Counted from the first letter of the stretch, positions 1-8,641 are shown. The stretch is DNA of 64,000 bases from Chloroflexota bacterium (GCA_016234595.1 JACRBG010000049.1:33195-97194); one strand, 5' to 3'. The notes: generated by a model from the sequence alone, not told the origin. Numbers and translations: made by a program.

Positions 1-1096
1 CCACTTCATCGGCGCGTGTCAACGCATAGGGGTAATTCCCCATCATCAGGCACTGGGCAATGATTAACGCATGCACTTCGTTGACGGCCTCACGTGAACG
101 GGCCACCCACATCGGTAGCTCAACCCGTGCCAAATGTGCCGCACCCTGTCGGCCCACATTGAGATAGAAATAGATAATCTCATAGCTTTCGCCCACCAAA
201 TTGCGATAATTTTTGTTCTGGGGGCTTTGCTGAATCATCAGGGCCGAACGTTCCCCCGGTTGCAAAATGCGCTTAAACAGCCATTGATCATCCAGCCCTT
301 CATAATCGCCGGGGGTCGCCAATACCGCCCGCCGCACATCTTCTTCATCCAACGACAGTAGATGTAACAGGGCCACCACAAATCGGCTGGTTGGGCGGTC
401 AATATAGCCAGCGAGACTCGTTTGATGTTGATGACGGGTATAGGTGGCGGTGTGAGTATCATGCAGATGCACCAGCGCCCCATGATAGTCTTTTTCCAAA
501 ATATTCGACTCCGGCACATCACGGCCTAACCAGAACAACAGTGGCCCATCGGAAAGGGCAATCACTGTCTGGTTGTTGTCGCGGTGACTCCATGCCGCGT
601 TCGCCAACGCCTGCATTTCCCCAACGGTGCGCCGCGCATTTACCGTTGCATTGGTAATCAACTGATCATGTTGGTCACGGATATCCGAGTCAGCATAATA
701 TAAAATGGGTTCGCTATATTCTTGGGGCAGTTGGTCTTGCCCATGATAAAACGTAAATCGCCCAATATTGGTCAAATAATAAAAAGCCGCCCCGTGAATA
801 TCCGGGTAAATTTGCGACCCATCCACCGCAATAATGGTGGCCTTATCTGGAGGTTTTGGTAGCTCATAACGAGCCGTGAGCACTTCCCCATCTACCGCAA
901 TCGGTGCCGCCCCTCGATACCCTGCGTCCCGCTCCCGTGCCAATTGAATCCGTTCATAAATCGCCGCATTGTCGGTCAGATTCATAAACTCATCAAACGC
1001 TTTTTGGCCCCGTTCGCTAATATCCTCCATCTTGTAGGACAGCGCCCGACCCATTTTTTGCACTTGTGGCAGCACTTTAGCATATTCGAGCGCCAT
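1..1096 (-). CDS. nurA: NurA-domain nuclease (partial, C-terminus outside the window)
   Basis: This open frame runs off the left edge, so only its first 365 codons are visible. The family is a 5'-3' nuclease that works with the HerA helicase in DNA end resection. Seen: an AVDGSQ motif near residue 92 and an LSDGPL motif near residue 186, the two acidic motifs expected of the NurA fold, and a GYIDRPTS segment near residue 243 typical of NurA C-terminal halves. The ATG at 1094-1096 follows the TAG of the upstream gene with no gap, so the two are translationally coupled. No HerA gene is visible; it could lie beyond the window. The nuclease assignment rests on motif recognition and is good but not verified by alignment. 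Confidence 0.8.
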   Translation of the reverse strand, partial: MALEYAKVLPQVQKMGRALSYKMEDISERGQKAFDEFMNLTDNAAIYERIQLARERDAGYRGAAPIAVDGEVLTARYELPKPPDKATIIAVDGSQIYPDIHGAAFYYLTNIGRFTFYHGQDQLPQEYSEPILYYADSDIRDQHDQLITNATVNARRTVGEMQALANAAWSHRDNNQTVIALSDGPLLFWLGRDVPESNILEKDYHGALVHLHDTHTATYTRHQHQTSLAGYIDRPTSRFVVALLHLLSLDEEDVRRAVLATPGDYEGLDDQWLFKRILQPGERSALMIQQSPQNKNYRNLVGESYEIIYFYLNVGRQGAAHLARVELPMWVARSREAVNEVHALIIAQCLMMGNYPYALTRADEV

Positions 1097-1747
1097 CTAT
1101 TGCCCCTTCCCCGCTGGCATCCACCGCAAACCAGCCGCCACTTGCTCATAATCATTAGGATTGCGCCCCAATTTTCGCAAGGCCGTATCTTGAATAAGGC
1201 TGTTGCCTGTAGCGAAGAATTTTTCGCGGGCGACTTCATCTACCGCCAACTCATCCACCAGATAACACTCGCCATTGAAATCAAAAGACCCAATCACAAA
1301 AGGCATGGCTTCATACATCCGCAGCGCCACCGACCGATACGCATCCTCAACCGCCTCGCGTACCCGCGCCGCCACGATTGGGTTTGCCAGCGCCACCGTC
1401 GTAACCACCATCCCCGCTGGAAGCTGTACCGAAAAACCTTCAAAGATTGAGCGTGTCACCAAAACTTCGAATCCGATATTGACCCCGTCTACACTCACAA
1501 TCCCATATTGACTGTAGGTATCGGTTGGGGCTGGATAGCGGATTTTTTCGCGGGCAGGCTCAGCTTGACGAGGGGTATAAGGGTCAATATATGGCCCATA
1601 CACGCCATCAATTGACCAAAAGGATTCTAATAGGCGTGACCATTGATTATCGCGCAAAGTATCGTAGCTTAAATTGAGTTCATAGGTTCCGCCTGACCAA
1701 AAATCTCGCGGGTCGGCATGGATTGGAATTTGAATGCGGGCGCTCAT
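1097..1747 (-). CDS. Conserved hypothetical protein directly upstream of nurA
   Basis: A soluble protein of about 216 residues that I do not recognise. There is no signal peptide, membrane segment or cysteine motif. The middle, near residues 85-135, is a regular alternating strand/helix pattern (VDGVNIGFEV, then VVTTVALANPIVAARVREAVEDAYRS). Its stop codon abuts the ATG of the NurA gene, so it probably contributes to the same process. The ATG at 1745-1747 is preceded by GGAAGG at a rather long spacing; an in-frame GTG at 1766-1768 would add seven residues but has no ribosome binding site and touches the stop of the upstream gene. A HerA/NurA accessory role is only inferred from position. Confidence 0.6.
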   Translation of the reverse strand: MSARIQIPIHADPRDFWSGGTYELNLSYDTLRDNQWSRLLESFWSIDGVYGPYIDPYTPRQAEPAREKIRYPAPTDTYSQYGIVSVDGVNIGFEVLVTRSIFEGFSVQLPAGMVVTTVALANPIVAARVREAVEDAYRSVALRMYEAMPFVIGSFDFNGECYLVDELAVDEVAREKFFATGNSLIQDTALRKLGRNPNDYEQVAAGLRWMPAGKGQ

Positions 1748-1768
1748 CGGTGGGACGGTTCCTTCCAC

Positions 1769-2482
1769 TCAAAATAGGCTGGCGATTCTTAGATAAACAC
1801 TTTTATTATGGCATTTGGGGCAAATAGCTGGTGATTTAAGGGATTCTTCAGTCTGTCGTTTTTGAATTTGTTGTAAACGAATTTCGGTCTCTTCAATTGC
1901 CGATTTCACAGCTATCTCCCATTTAGGCAGCGAGGATGGAAAATACTCGTCGTTCAGCAAGGTCGCTGGTGTATTCAAGCCCAATTGGTCTCGGAATGCA
2001 CCGAAAAATCGCTGGAGAGCCAAAATCTCCGCTTCTAATAAGACTTGCGACTGTTCTGGCAATTGTTTTTCTTTTCGGACGGCTTGTTGCTCCGCCGCCA
2101 CCATGCGCCGCAGATTTTCTAACTGTTTAAGTTTCCAAGCCTGTAATTCCAGTTGTGGGCGCAGATAGAAAGGCAACCGATTGAGCATCTGCCCGCCTTG
2201 CATAGTACGTTTACAGGCAGAACATTTAGGCACAGGCACTGTTTGGGCCTCGCCAGAAAAATAGCGAATATAGGCCGTCTCCACATCCACGCCGCGTTCC
2301 CATTCCGCCACTACGTACACTGCTCGTCGCCCAACCTCCAAATGTTCGGGACAGATATACTCTTCCCAAAAACCGTTCATCAGGCCGTCGTTGTGTTCGC
2401 TGAAAGGGACAAGGGCCTCAAGATGGGCCTCCCATTCGCACGCCGCGCAAACAATTTCCCACCGAAGCGACTCACTAAGCAA
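1769..2482 (-). CDS. Zinc-ribbon/coiled-coil hypothetical protein
   Basis: An unrecognised protein of about 237 residues with three cysteine pairs: CAAC near residue 12, CSAC near residue 88 and CPKC close to the C-terminus. They suggest two or more zinc ribbons. The stretch around residues 105-150 is rich in Leu, Lys, Glu and Gln and should be helical or coiled coil. The start is uncertain: the only upstream ATG (2557) would overlap fur by 83 bases, whereas a TTG at 2480-2482 overlaps the fur stop by only eight bases, so I chose the TTG. It is followed with no gap by the hypothetical gene and then nurA. It could be a DNA- or RNA-binding accessory protein; that is inference. Confidence 0.6.
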   Translation of the reverse strand: MLSESLRWEIVCAACEWEAHLEALVPFSEHNDGLMNGFWEEYICPEHLEVGRRAVYVVAEWERGVDVETAYIRYFSGEAQTVPVPKCSACKRTMQGGQMLNRLPFYLRPQLELQAWKLKQLENLRRMVAAEQQAVRKEKQLPEQSQVLLEAEILALQRFFGAFRDQLGLNTPATLLNDEYFPSSLPKWEIAVKSAIEETEIRLQQIQKRQTEESLKSPAICPKCHNKSVYLRIASLF

Positions 2483-2930
2483 GGGCGGCCTCTTTGTTTC
2501 GGCAATCCGCGCACAGCCCAAAAAATTCAAGGAGATGCCCTTCAATGGCAAATCCAAAATGGGTCTCCAAATAATTGGTTAAATCACGTAATGGGCATTC
2601 ATCAAAGTGCATGACCTTGCCACACTTTTGGCAAATCAGATGATGATGATGTCCCCCAACCATAACAACATAACGGGCATTGACCCCACCTTGAAAAGCT
2701 GGGTGAATCAGGCCAAGTCGTGTGAACAAATCCAAAGTACGATACACACTCATCCGCCCAATGGATGAATCGCGTGCTGCTACCAGATCAACCACTTCTG
2801 GTGCAGAAAGGTGCGTATGCGATTCTAACAACACCTCAGCCACCAATCGGCGTGGGGTGGTGTATTTGTAACCCGCCTGATGCAAAATTTGGGCGAGCTC
2901 ATTTTGTTGAGAGTCAATTTCTTGGGACAT
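2475..2930 (-). CDS. Fur-family metalloregulator
   Basis: A 151-residue transcriptional repressor of the Fur/Zur/PerR family. The N-terminal winged helix includes the recognition segment SIGRMSVYRTLDLF around residues 58-71. The C-terminal dimerisation domain carries the metal-binding cluster GGHHHHLICQKCGK near residues 92-105 and a second CADC pair near the C-terminus, so a structural Cys4 zinc site is intact. The ATG at 2928-2930 is preceded by AAGGG; the frame is open further upstream but that extension is not family-like. Which metal or peroxide it senses cannot be decided from sequence. It heads a minus-strand run that continues into the zinc-ribbon gene, the unknown gene and nurA, with overlaps. 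Confidence 0.9.
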   Translation of the reverse strand: MSQEIDSQQNELAQILHQAGYKYTTPRRLVAEVLLESHTHLSAPEVVDLVAARDSSIGRMSVYRTLDLFTRLGLIHPAFQGGVNARYVVMVGGHHHHLICQKCGKVMHFDECPLRDLTNYLETHFGFAIEGHLLEFFGLCADCRNKEAALA

Positions 2931-3067
2931 AGCAACCCTTGATAGAAATAGGTTTGTTTCAGGATAACTCATTTGTGCTATTTGCAGCAAGACATAAAAA
3001 CTCGGCCCAGGCTGGCCTCTTATACCAATTATCCCATACGAATAGCGAATTTGTGTTATAGCGGGGG

Positions 3068-3092
3068 ATACCAAATTTATTCAACTTGGTAT
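3068..3092. repeat. Inverted repeat between the GH1 gene and fur
   Basis: ATACCAA and TTGGTAT form a perfect 7-bp inverted repeat with an 11-nt AT-rich spacer. A third ATACCAA lies at about 3023-3029. There is no U-tract, so an operator for the Fur-family protein is as likely as a weak terminator of the GH1 transcript. Confidence 0.4.
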
Positions 3093-3119
3093 TCGAGGAT
3101 ATTCATAAAAACTGCGCGA

Positions 3120-4496
3120 TTAGGCTTTACTCGGTAATTTCACTTCCTGTTGGCCGGGGGAACCGGGAAAGAGCTTTTCCTCTAGCTGCGGTACATATTT
3201 GCGTACCATCTCACTTGAAAGCCCATTTGCCATTGAAATCTCACGATAAAATTCCCCACTTGGGCGGATGGTGCGTTCTTGGGTCTCAAAGTTAGTGGCA
3301 TACAGACCAAACCGAAACTGGGGGTTATACCCCGCTGTCCACTCAAAATTATCCAACAACGTCCAATAATAAATCCCGCGAACCGGCACATTAAAATTGA
3401 TGGCCTGCCAAATGCGGTGGACGGCCCGCGCAATATACCATGGACGAACGCTATCTCCTTCGTCAGGTGTGCCTGTCTCGGTAATGTAAATCGGTTTCCG
3501 CATCATATTCCAAATATAATTGATGCGTTCAAACGACCCCTGCGGATAAATCTCACCCCACATCGGTGGCGACGGCGGGGATTCATCATCAGGCACTTGT
3601 TTAAGGAAAAATGTCTTGGGGCTAAGTGGGGCAAATCCACCCCGATACCGTTGATAGAAATTCAAACCCGCATAATCATACGTACCCGCCAAATTAGGGA
3701 TCACCACCGATTTTCGCAGCGGCAATCGCAATTCACCCGTTACCATCGCTTCTAAAAAAGCCCGATGAAAGACACTCTCCACCAACTTGATAGGTAAGCC
3801 ATTAATGGCTTTGGGGGGCAAGGGATCAATTTTGAGCAGGTGTTTGGCAATCCCTACCAGCGCATTTGGGTAACGTGATTTAATGACCTGATGGGCCCCA
3901 GCATGTGCCCGCAGCAATAATTCAGCACACCGATACATTTTATAAGGATTGCGCATACCCGGATAAAACATTGCCACTAAATAGGCTTGTACCGCATAAA
4001 CCATCGGTTCGTTGAAGGTACACCAAAAATCATTCAAGTCCCCAAGGGCATCCACCACAATCTCGGTGAATTTGATAAAGCGATCCACCGTAGAATTCGC
4101 CAGCCAGCCGCCTTCATTTTCCAACCACATCGGATTGGTGAAATGATGAAGAGTCACCATCGGGCGCATCCCACGTTTTTGCAGCCCTTCCAACATATCT
4201 CGATATTTTTGCAGGGCCGCCTCATCAATTTTGTCTGGTTCAGGCTGAATCCGACTCCATTCAACCGACAGACGGTGCGTGTTATGGCCCAGATATTGCA
4301 TCCGGTCAAAATCTTCGACCCAACGCCCATCCCACCATTCACACGCCCGCCCGTTTTTCTGTTTTTTATAGACCGCACCGGTTTCCATATTTTCCCAGTG
4401 CGACCAGCTATTGTTCATGTTGCCTTCAACATGATGGGCTGCGGTCGCTGTTCCCCACAGGAAGCCTTCGGGAAATCGGTAGATGCCGTCTGCCAT
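3120..4496 (-). CDS. Glycoside hydrolase family 1 (beta-glucosidase-like)
   Basis: A 458-residue retaining GH1 enzyme that would hydrolyse beta-linked glucosides or galactosides in the cytoplasm. Seen: the N-terminal family signature FPEGFLWGTATAAHHVEG at residues 8-25 (with His-His where Gln usually binds glucose), the acid/base TFNEP with Glu163, and the nucleophile motif ITETG with Glu340. WTLLDNFEW near residue 380 matches the conserved C-terminal loop. No signal peptide. It starts at the ATG at 4496, 11 bases after the stop of the upstream membrane-protein gene, so the two are probably co-transcribed. The altered aglycone/glycone site residue means substrate cannot be read from family membership. 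Confidence 0.93.
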   Translation of the reverse strand: MADGIYRFPEGFLWGTATAAHHVEGNMNNSWSHWENMETGAVYKKQKNGRACEWWDGRWVEDFDRMQYLGHNTHRLSVEWSRIQPEPDKIDEAALQKYRDMLEGLQKRGMRPMVTLHHFTNPMWLENEGGWLANSTVDRFIKFTEIVVDALGDLNDFWCTFNEPMVYAVQAYLVAMFYPGMRNPYKMYRCAELLLRAHAGAHQVIKSRYPNALVGIAKHLLKIDPLPPKAINGLPIKLVESVFHRAFLEAMVTGELRLPLRKSVVIPNLAGTYDYAGLNFYQRYRGGFAPLSPKTFFLKQVPDDESPPSPPMWGEIYPQGSFERINYIWNMMRKPIYITETGTPDEGDSVRPWYIARAVHRIWQAINFNVPVRGIYYWTLLDNFEWTAGYNPQFRFGLYATNFETQERTIRPSGEFYREISMANGLSSEMVRKYVPQLEEKLFPGSPGQQEVKLPSKA

Positions 4497-4507
4497 GACT
4501 GCTCCGT

Positions 4508-5464
4508 CTATTGAATAATCGGTCTAAAATAAATCTCGTAGGAAATGGTGACACCGTTGTCGCAAGCGTCCGTTCTTGCCACCAATCGCTCCGTGGTTGC
4601 CCCAAAATCCGGCAAGCTGACAATATAGGTCACACCGGGTGTCATTTTGAAATCAGCATAGCCCGGGCCAATTTGAGGTTTTAGGCCCGTATAGAAAATT
4701 TGGCTTTGCTGCCCATTCGTTCCAGCCCACCGCACCTCAATTGGCACACCGGGGATTTGTACACTGGTCTCTTCCTGTACATAAATTTCAATCATGCCCG
4801 GATTATTGGCATCGCAAAATTGGCGCTGTGCAGCTACTTGCATCCGACCCTCAATACTAGGGGCGGTCGCGTCTGCCCCAACCGGAATAGTCTCGACCAC
4901 AACTGGCGACTCTGGTGTCGCCGTTTTGGTTGCGATGAGTGGGGGCGTTGGTGTTGGAGACACAATAATCACTTGGGGTGTTGGTGTTGGAGTATCAGAA
5001 ATTGTAAAAACGTCTAAATCGCAGTTTGCCTGTACATCGGGTTGCCCTTGAAAAACGGCTATTAAATTTCGAATAGCTTGAATATCGGCACTGGTTTGTA
5101 TACGTCCCTGTCGGGTCAGCGTGCAAACCGTATCCGCTGCAATCTGAAAAGGATCGCTCCCCGGTTCAACTTCGGCCAACAAGTTATAGGCACGATTTAA
5201 ATCCCCAGTGTGAGCATAGTCAAGGCCAACACCAATCACATAGTTAATCTTGTCTTCTTCACGGAGCTTGTCAGGGCCAGTGTTGCGTTCAATAACGGGG
5301 TTAAGTTGCCATGTATAAAACAACCCCAGCCCCACGCCAATCGCCAAGCCCAATAGGCCAATAACAGTATAAACTGCGGTATGCGACTTGTGACGGAGAC
5401 CCGGCTCGTAAATCAAATCCTCATCGGCTCGGTCAGTTTTAGGGTCAGAATTAATCTCAGACAT
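4508..5464 (-). CDS. Single-pass membrane protein with Thr/Pro linker and extracytoplasmic domain
   Basis: A 318-residue protein of unknown function. Residues 1-28 are acidic and hydrophilic; a transmembrane helix rich in Gly, Leu and Ile spans about 32-52. Residues 70-150 are helical and resemble a TPR-like hairpin (IGVGLDYAHTGDLNRAYNLLAEV). A Pro/Thr/Ile linker follows (about 155-200), then a C-terminal beta-rich domain with two or three cysteines. The TM-plus-helical part is clearly related to the 133-residue product of the upstream gene (DLNRAYNLL versus DLNKALDRL after a similar TM). The pair precede the GH1 gene in one transcript. Role unknown. Confidence 0.75.
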   Translation of the reverse strand: MSEINSDPKTDRADEDLIYEPGLRHKSHTAVYTVIGLLGLAIGVGLGLFYTWQLNPVIERNTGPDKLREEDKINYVIGVGLDYAHTGDLNRAYNLLAEVEPGSDPFQIAADTVCTLTRQGRIQTSADIQAIRNLIAVFQGQPDVQANCDLDVFTISDTPTPTPQVIIVSPTPTPPLIATKTATPESPVVVETIPVGADATAPSIEGRMQVAAQRQFCDANNPGMIEIYVQEETSVQIPGVPIEVRWAGTNGQQSQIFYTGLKPQIGPGYADFKMTPGVTYIVSLPDFGATTERLVARTDACDNGVTISYEIYFRPIIQ

Positions 5465-5485
5465 GCAATTTCACACAACTTGGGG

Positions 5486-5887
5486 TTAGGAACGGAAACT
5501 TTCCATAATGGGCGTTAGGCGACCAAAACCTTCGGCCAGCGCCACTAAATCACGAATCAGCGACGGGTCTGCCCCTTGGCTGATATAGCGTTCGGTCAAA
5601 ACCTGTACCCATTCTGGGATATTGTCAATTTGATAACTACGTCCATCATCACATTCTGCAATACCCACAGCCCGTAAGGGTTGCAAGCGATCTAGGGCCT
5701 TATTTAAATCCCCATCCTCTCGATACCCGCGTGCCACCATCAGTGTGTAATCTTCCTGATATTGATCCGAAAGCTGGCACATATAGCTGTTTCGATATTC
5801 CACCGGATATTGTACCCAGCCAATATATAAACCGAGACCCAAGCCTAGAGCAATGGTGATAATTCCAGTGAACAGGTAATTTCGCAT
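5486..5887 (-). CDS. Short single-pass membrane protein, paralog of the downstream gene product
   Basis: A 133-residue protein with a transmembrane helix at about residues 5-26 (ITIALGLGLGLYIGW) followed by a helical extracytoplasmic domain. LGLGLYIGW and the later GDLNKALDRLQPL resemble the corresponding parts of the 318-residue protein encoded 21 bases downstream, but there is no Thr/Pro linker or C-terminal beta domain. It begins 11 bases after the stop of the LAGLIDADG gene. Tandem duplication followed by domain gain or loss is the simplest explanation. Function unknown. Confidence 0.7.
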   Translation of the reverse strand: MRNYLFTGIITIALGLGLGLYIGWVQYPVEYRNSYMCQLSDQYQEDYTLMVARGYREDGDLNKALDRLQPLRAVGIAECDDGRSYQIDNIPEWVQVLTERYISQGADPSLIRDLVALAEGFGRLTPIMESFRS

Positions 5888-5898
5888 CTATCAGTTAC

Positions 5899-6666
5899 CT
5901 AGCTTTTTGGCCCAATCACACTATCTAAATAGGTCACATCTTCCCGACGCGAAATCATAATATCACGTTTACTGGTTTTCGTCGTCCAATGCAATTCCAA
6001 CAATTCACAGGCGTGAATGAACATCTGGCGTATGTCCTCAGACATATTGGTGAATTGATACTTAGGATAATCCTTGCCTTTAATAACACTACTGAAACGC
6101 GAACCATCACTATGATATAACCCTCTGAAAAATTCTAAGGGATATTGATCCACAATTTCTTGCTGCCAACCCATAAGGATGATTGGACGATCATGTTTTC
6201 TACCGTTTCCAAACTGCGGAAACAAATCAATCAGGGTGTTAGAATGGCACTGAACAGTTACATAATTACCTTTTTGCGGGAGAATGCCTATTTTATTTTC
6301 TGGTAAAATAGTTTGCATTGCTTGCGCGCAACTATTGATAATATGGGGATAGCGGCTATCGAGGAAAATCCTTAGCTTATATGTTTTGGGGATTTTCGAA
6401 ACCGTACCATCCCCTAAATACATACCTAACAAGTATGCGTAGGCTTTTTGAATTTGCAGTCGACCAGCATCTTGAACAGAAAATACAGCATTTGAAAGTT
6501 TTTTTTGATGATAGTGTTGTTCAAAATTCTCAAGATTCCCGAACTCTACAATACAATCGGAAACCGTTCCTCTGGGGATACCCGTTTCCTTTGCAATCTG
6601 TAATTTATTTTGGCCCTCAGCCCATAATTCAAGAACACGCTTTTTTTCTTCAAAGGTTCGGGTCAT
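5899..6666 (-). CDS. Free-standing LAGLIDADG-type protein with N-terminal HTH
   Basis: A 255-residue protein combining a helix-turn-helix at about residues 4-40 (LWAEGQNKLQIAKETGIPRG) with a two-motif LAGLIDADG domain: YLLGMYLGDG at 78-87 and FFRGLYHSDG at 179-188, each ending in the Asp that binds the metal in homing endonucleases. It is not embedded in an intein or a recognisable intron. The ATG at 6664-6666 is preferred; an upstream in-frame TTG at 6699 lacks a ribosome binding site. It lies 100 bases from a tRNA-Leu gene and just upstream of the membrane-protein pair. It may be an active homing endonuclease or a domesticated DNA-binding regulator; sequence alone does not decide. Confidence 0.8.
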   Translation of the reverse strand: MTRTFEEKKRVLELWAEGQNKLQIAKETGIPRGTVSDCIVEFGNLENFEQHYHQKKLSNAVFSVQDAGRLQIQKAYAYLLGMYLGDGTVSKIPKTYKLRIFLDSRYPHIINSCAQAMQTILPENKIGILPQKGNYVTVQCHSNTLIDLFPQFGNGRKHDRPIILMGWQQEIVDQYPLEFFRGLYHSDGSRFSSVIKGKDYPKYQFTNMSEDIRQMFIHACELLELHWTTKTSKRDIMISRREDVTYLDSVIGPKS

Positions 6667-6723
6667 AATACACCATAGTTTTGAAAACTGAGGAGACAAA
6701 TTCTATTATGCCGTGTGTGAGGG

Positions 6724-6760
6724 AAAAAATAAAAGTCAGGTTTAAAAATCACCTGACTTT
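6724..6760 (-). terminator. Rho-independent terminator of tRNA-Leu
   Basis: Perfect 10-bp stem (AAAGTCAGGT with ACCTGACTTT), 9-nt loop, followed on the minus strand by TTATTTTTT. It starts six bases past the tRNA 3' end. Confidence 0.85.
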
Positions 6761-6765
6761 CATTG

Positions 6766-6846
6766 TGCCGGAGGTGGGAGTCGAACCCACATGGGTTTCC
6801 CCGAACGAGTTTGAGTCGTTTGCGTCTGCCATTTCGCCACTCCGGC
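6766..6846 (-). tRNA. tRNA-Leu (anticodon CAA)
   Basis: An 81-nt class II tRNA. Seen: acceptor stem GCCGGAG/CTCCGGC with discriminator A, anticodon stem AACGA/TCGTT closing the 7-nt loop CTCAAAC (anticodon CAA, reading UUG), a short long-type variable arm CGGGGAAACCC typical of Leu, and the T arm with GGTTCGA. The 3' CCA is not encoded. A strong terminator follows at once and no other tRNA is adjacent. Confidence 0.93.
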
Positions 6847-6887
6847 TTATTCGAGCCATTATCATAGCATTTTAACTAAGATTGTCA

Positions 6888-7514
6888 ATGACTAATTTTC
6901 TAAATGACGAAAAAATATTAATCACGACCGCCCAAAAAGGCAACCTTGATGCCTTTAATGGATTGGTGGTGATGTATCAAGATATGGCGTTCAGTGTGGC
7001 CTACCGTATCCTGCAAGATGAGGGTACAGCTGCGGATGTGACCCAGAATGCTTTTATTGCCGCCTATCGCAAGATTGATCAGTTTCGCGGCGATAATTTT
7101 AAGTCGTGGCTCATGCGAATTGTGACCAATGCTTGTTATGACGAACTCCGCTTACGCAAACGACACCCTACCGCCTCCCTTGACGACATAGAAGGAGAGG
7201 GCGACGGTCTCTATTTTGATGCCGAGGACGAAACCCCTCTTATGGCAACGATTGAAGGACCAGAAAAAGTTGTTGAGCGCAGTGAGCTACAAGCGGTCAT
7301 CGAACATTGCCTTCAACAACTCAATGCCTCTTACCGTGTCATCGTCGTCTTGGCCGATGTCGAAGGATATAGTTATGAAGAAGCCGCAAGTTTAAGTGGC
7401 ATTTCATTAGGCACGGTCAAATCTCGTCTCAGTCGTGCCCGTTCCAGCTTACGCGACTGTCTGCGTAAAAAAGCGGAACTTTTACCAGATCAATATCGTC
7501 AGGATAATAGCTGA
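6888..7514 (+). CDS. ECF-type RNA polymerase sigma factor (RpoE-like)
   Basis: A 208-residue sigma-70 family protein. Region 2 lies at about residues 25-92 (AYRILQDEGTAADVTQNAFIAAY and FKSWLMRIVTNACYDELR) and region 4 at about 130-185 with the HTH EEAASLSGISLGTVKSRLSRAR. The region 2-4 linker is long and acidic (about residues 95-125). ATG at 6888 is preferred over a TTG two codons earlier. A putative membrane anti-sigma gene follows 65 bases downstream, the usual arrangement for an ECF sigma with its regulator. Confidence 0.93.
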   Translation: MTNFLNDEKILITTAQKGNLDAFNGLVVMYQDMAFSVAYRILQDEGTAADVTQNAFIAAYRKIDQFRGDNFKSWLMRIVTNACYDELRLRKRHPTASLDDIEGEGDGLYFDAEDETPLMATIEGPEKVVERSELQAVIEHCLQQLNASYRVIVVLADVEGYSYEEAASLSGISLGTVKSRLSRARSSLRDCLRKKAELLPDQYRQDNS

Positions 7515-7579
7515 TTGAAAGATTGCGTGGGGAAAATGTCAGTTTTGCGTCAGGTAACTACCCACAGCGGAGTATTTAA

Positions 7580-8641
7580 ATGTCGGTTAATCATATATCA
7601 CCCGAAGATTTGATGGCGCTGTCAGCCTTTCTTGACGGCGCTCTCGATCCGCCAGAGCGTTCTTCCCTCGAACGACGTCTGGCAACCGAGCCACTGTTGC
7701 GTGCCGAACTGGATAGTCTGCGCGACACGGTGAGCTTAGTCAAATCCCTCCCTCGTCTAAAAGCGCCGCGTGATTTCACCCTCACTCCCGCGATGCTTGC
7801 TCATACGAATGGGGGACATAGCATTTCACCCAGCCCAAAAACAGTCCGCCTAGTCCAGTTTAATCGTTGGCAAATGGCAAGTCTGGCAACATTGGCTGCC
7901 TCCATTCTGTTGGTCTTTATCGGCCTATTCACTGGATTTGATACAACCAATAATAAAGCGCCTGAATCGCAGGCTTTTGTCGCCCCACCAATTACAGGCG
8001 AAGTCAATGGGCAGGATGGCGCTGCTAAATTAACCCCTTCACCTGCCTTAAGTAATGTAGTTGCTACCGAAGGGACTCCCGTTGCATCTCGGTCAACCGA
8101 TGTTGAGGCCCCAGCAATGACGGCCACAGTGTTAGCTGCACAAATGGCTGATGGGATTACATTCGCAGGTTCACCTGCCCCAACCTTGATGGTAAATCAG
8201 GCTCCATCCAATGATGAAGCGATACCCGCGCCAATAGGGGAAACCTCCGATACCCAAGAAGACTCGTCGGAAGGTGCGGTCGCTCCGGCCTCTGCCTCAG
8301 CTTCAAACGGAGGTACAGGAAGCGCAAATGGAGGGTATGCAGCGACCGACACATCAGGTACAAACCCACCTGTGCTCCAAGCCCCTACCGCCAGCTCAAC
8401 TTCTACTGAGACGTTTACACCTCAGCCAACTGAGACCCTTACGTCAACTGTCGTACCAAGTGATACACCCACAGCCTCGGCCACAATTGACCTAGTAGGT
8501 CAAGAGAACTCTGGTGGTAATAAAACCGACAAAAAAGACCAAGATGAAAAATCATTCAAGGTCACAGCTTGGCTTATGATCGGTCTTGTTGGGTTAGTGG
8601 TTTCGGGATTAGCCTTGGCCTATACATGGCGCAAACGTTAA
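7580..8641 (+). CDS. Putative transmembrane anti-sigma factor with long Thr/Ser/Pro linker
   Basis: A 353-residue protein following the ECF sigma gene. The N-terminal 80 residues (LMALSAFLDGALDPPERSSLERRLA) match the helical anti-sigma domain pattern, but no His-x3-Cys-x2-Cys zinc motif is present. A transmembrane helix spans about 97-118, then some 200 low-complexity Ala/Thr/Ser/Pro residues, then a second hydrophobic helix at about 327-346 and a basic tail. That topology puts the low-complexity region outside. The role as repressor of the adjacent sigma factor is inferred from N-terminal similarity and position; the long linker could act as a surface-exposed sensor or proteolysis target. 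Confidence 0.75.
   Translation: MSVNHISPEDLMALSAFLDGALDPPERSSLERRLATEPLLRAELDSLRDTVSLVKSLPRLKAPRDFTLTPAMLAHTNGGHSISPSPKTVRLVQFNRWQMASLATLAASILLVFIGLFTGFDTTNNKAPESQAFVAPPITGEVNGQDGAAKLTPSPALSNVVATEGTPVASRSTDVEAPAMTATVLAAQMADGITFAGSPAPTLMVNQAPSNDEAIPAPIGETSDTQEDSSEGAVAPASASASNGGTGSANGGYAATDTSGTNPPVLQAPTASSTSTETFTPQPTETLTSTVVPSDTPTASATIDLVGQENSGGNKTDKKDQDEKSFKVTAWLMIGLVGLVVSGLALAYTWRKR

Noticed and set aside
2483..2557. ATG start for the zinc-ribbon protein at 2557
   Set aside because: It would overlap fur by 83 bases across the C-terminal metal site of fur.
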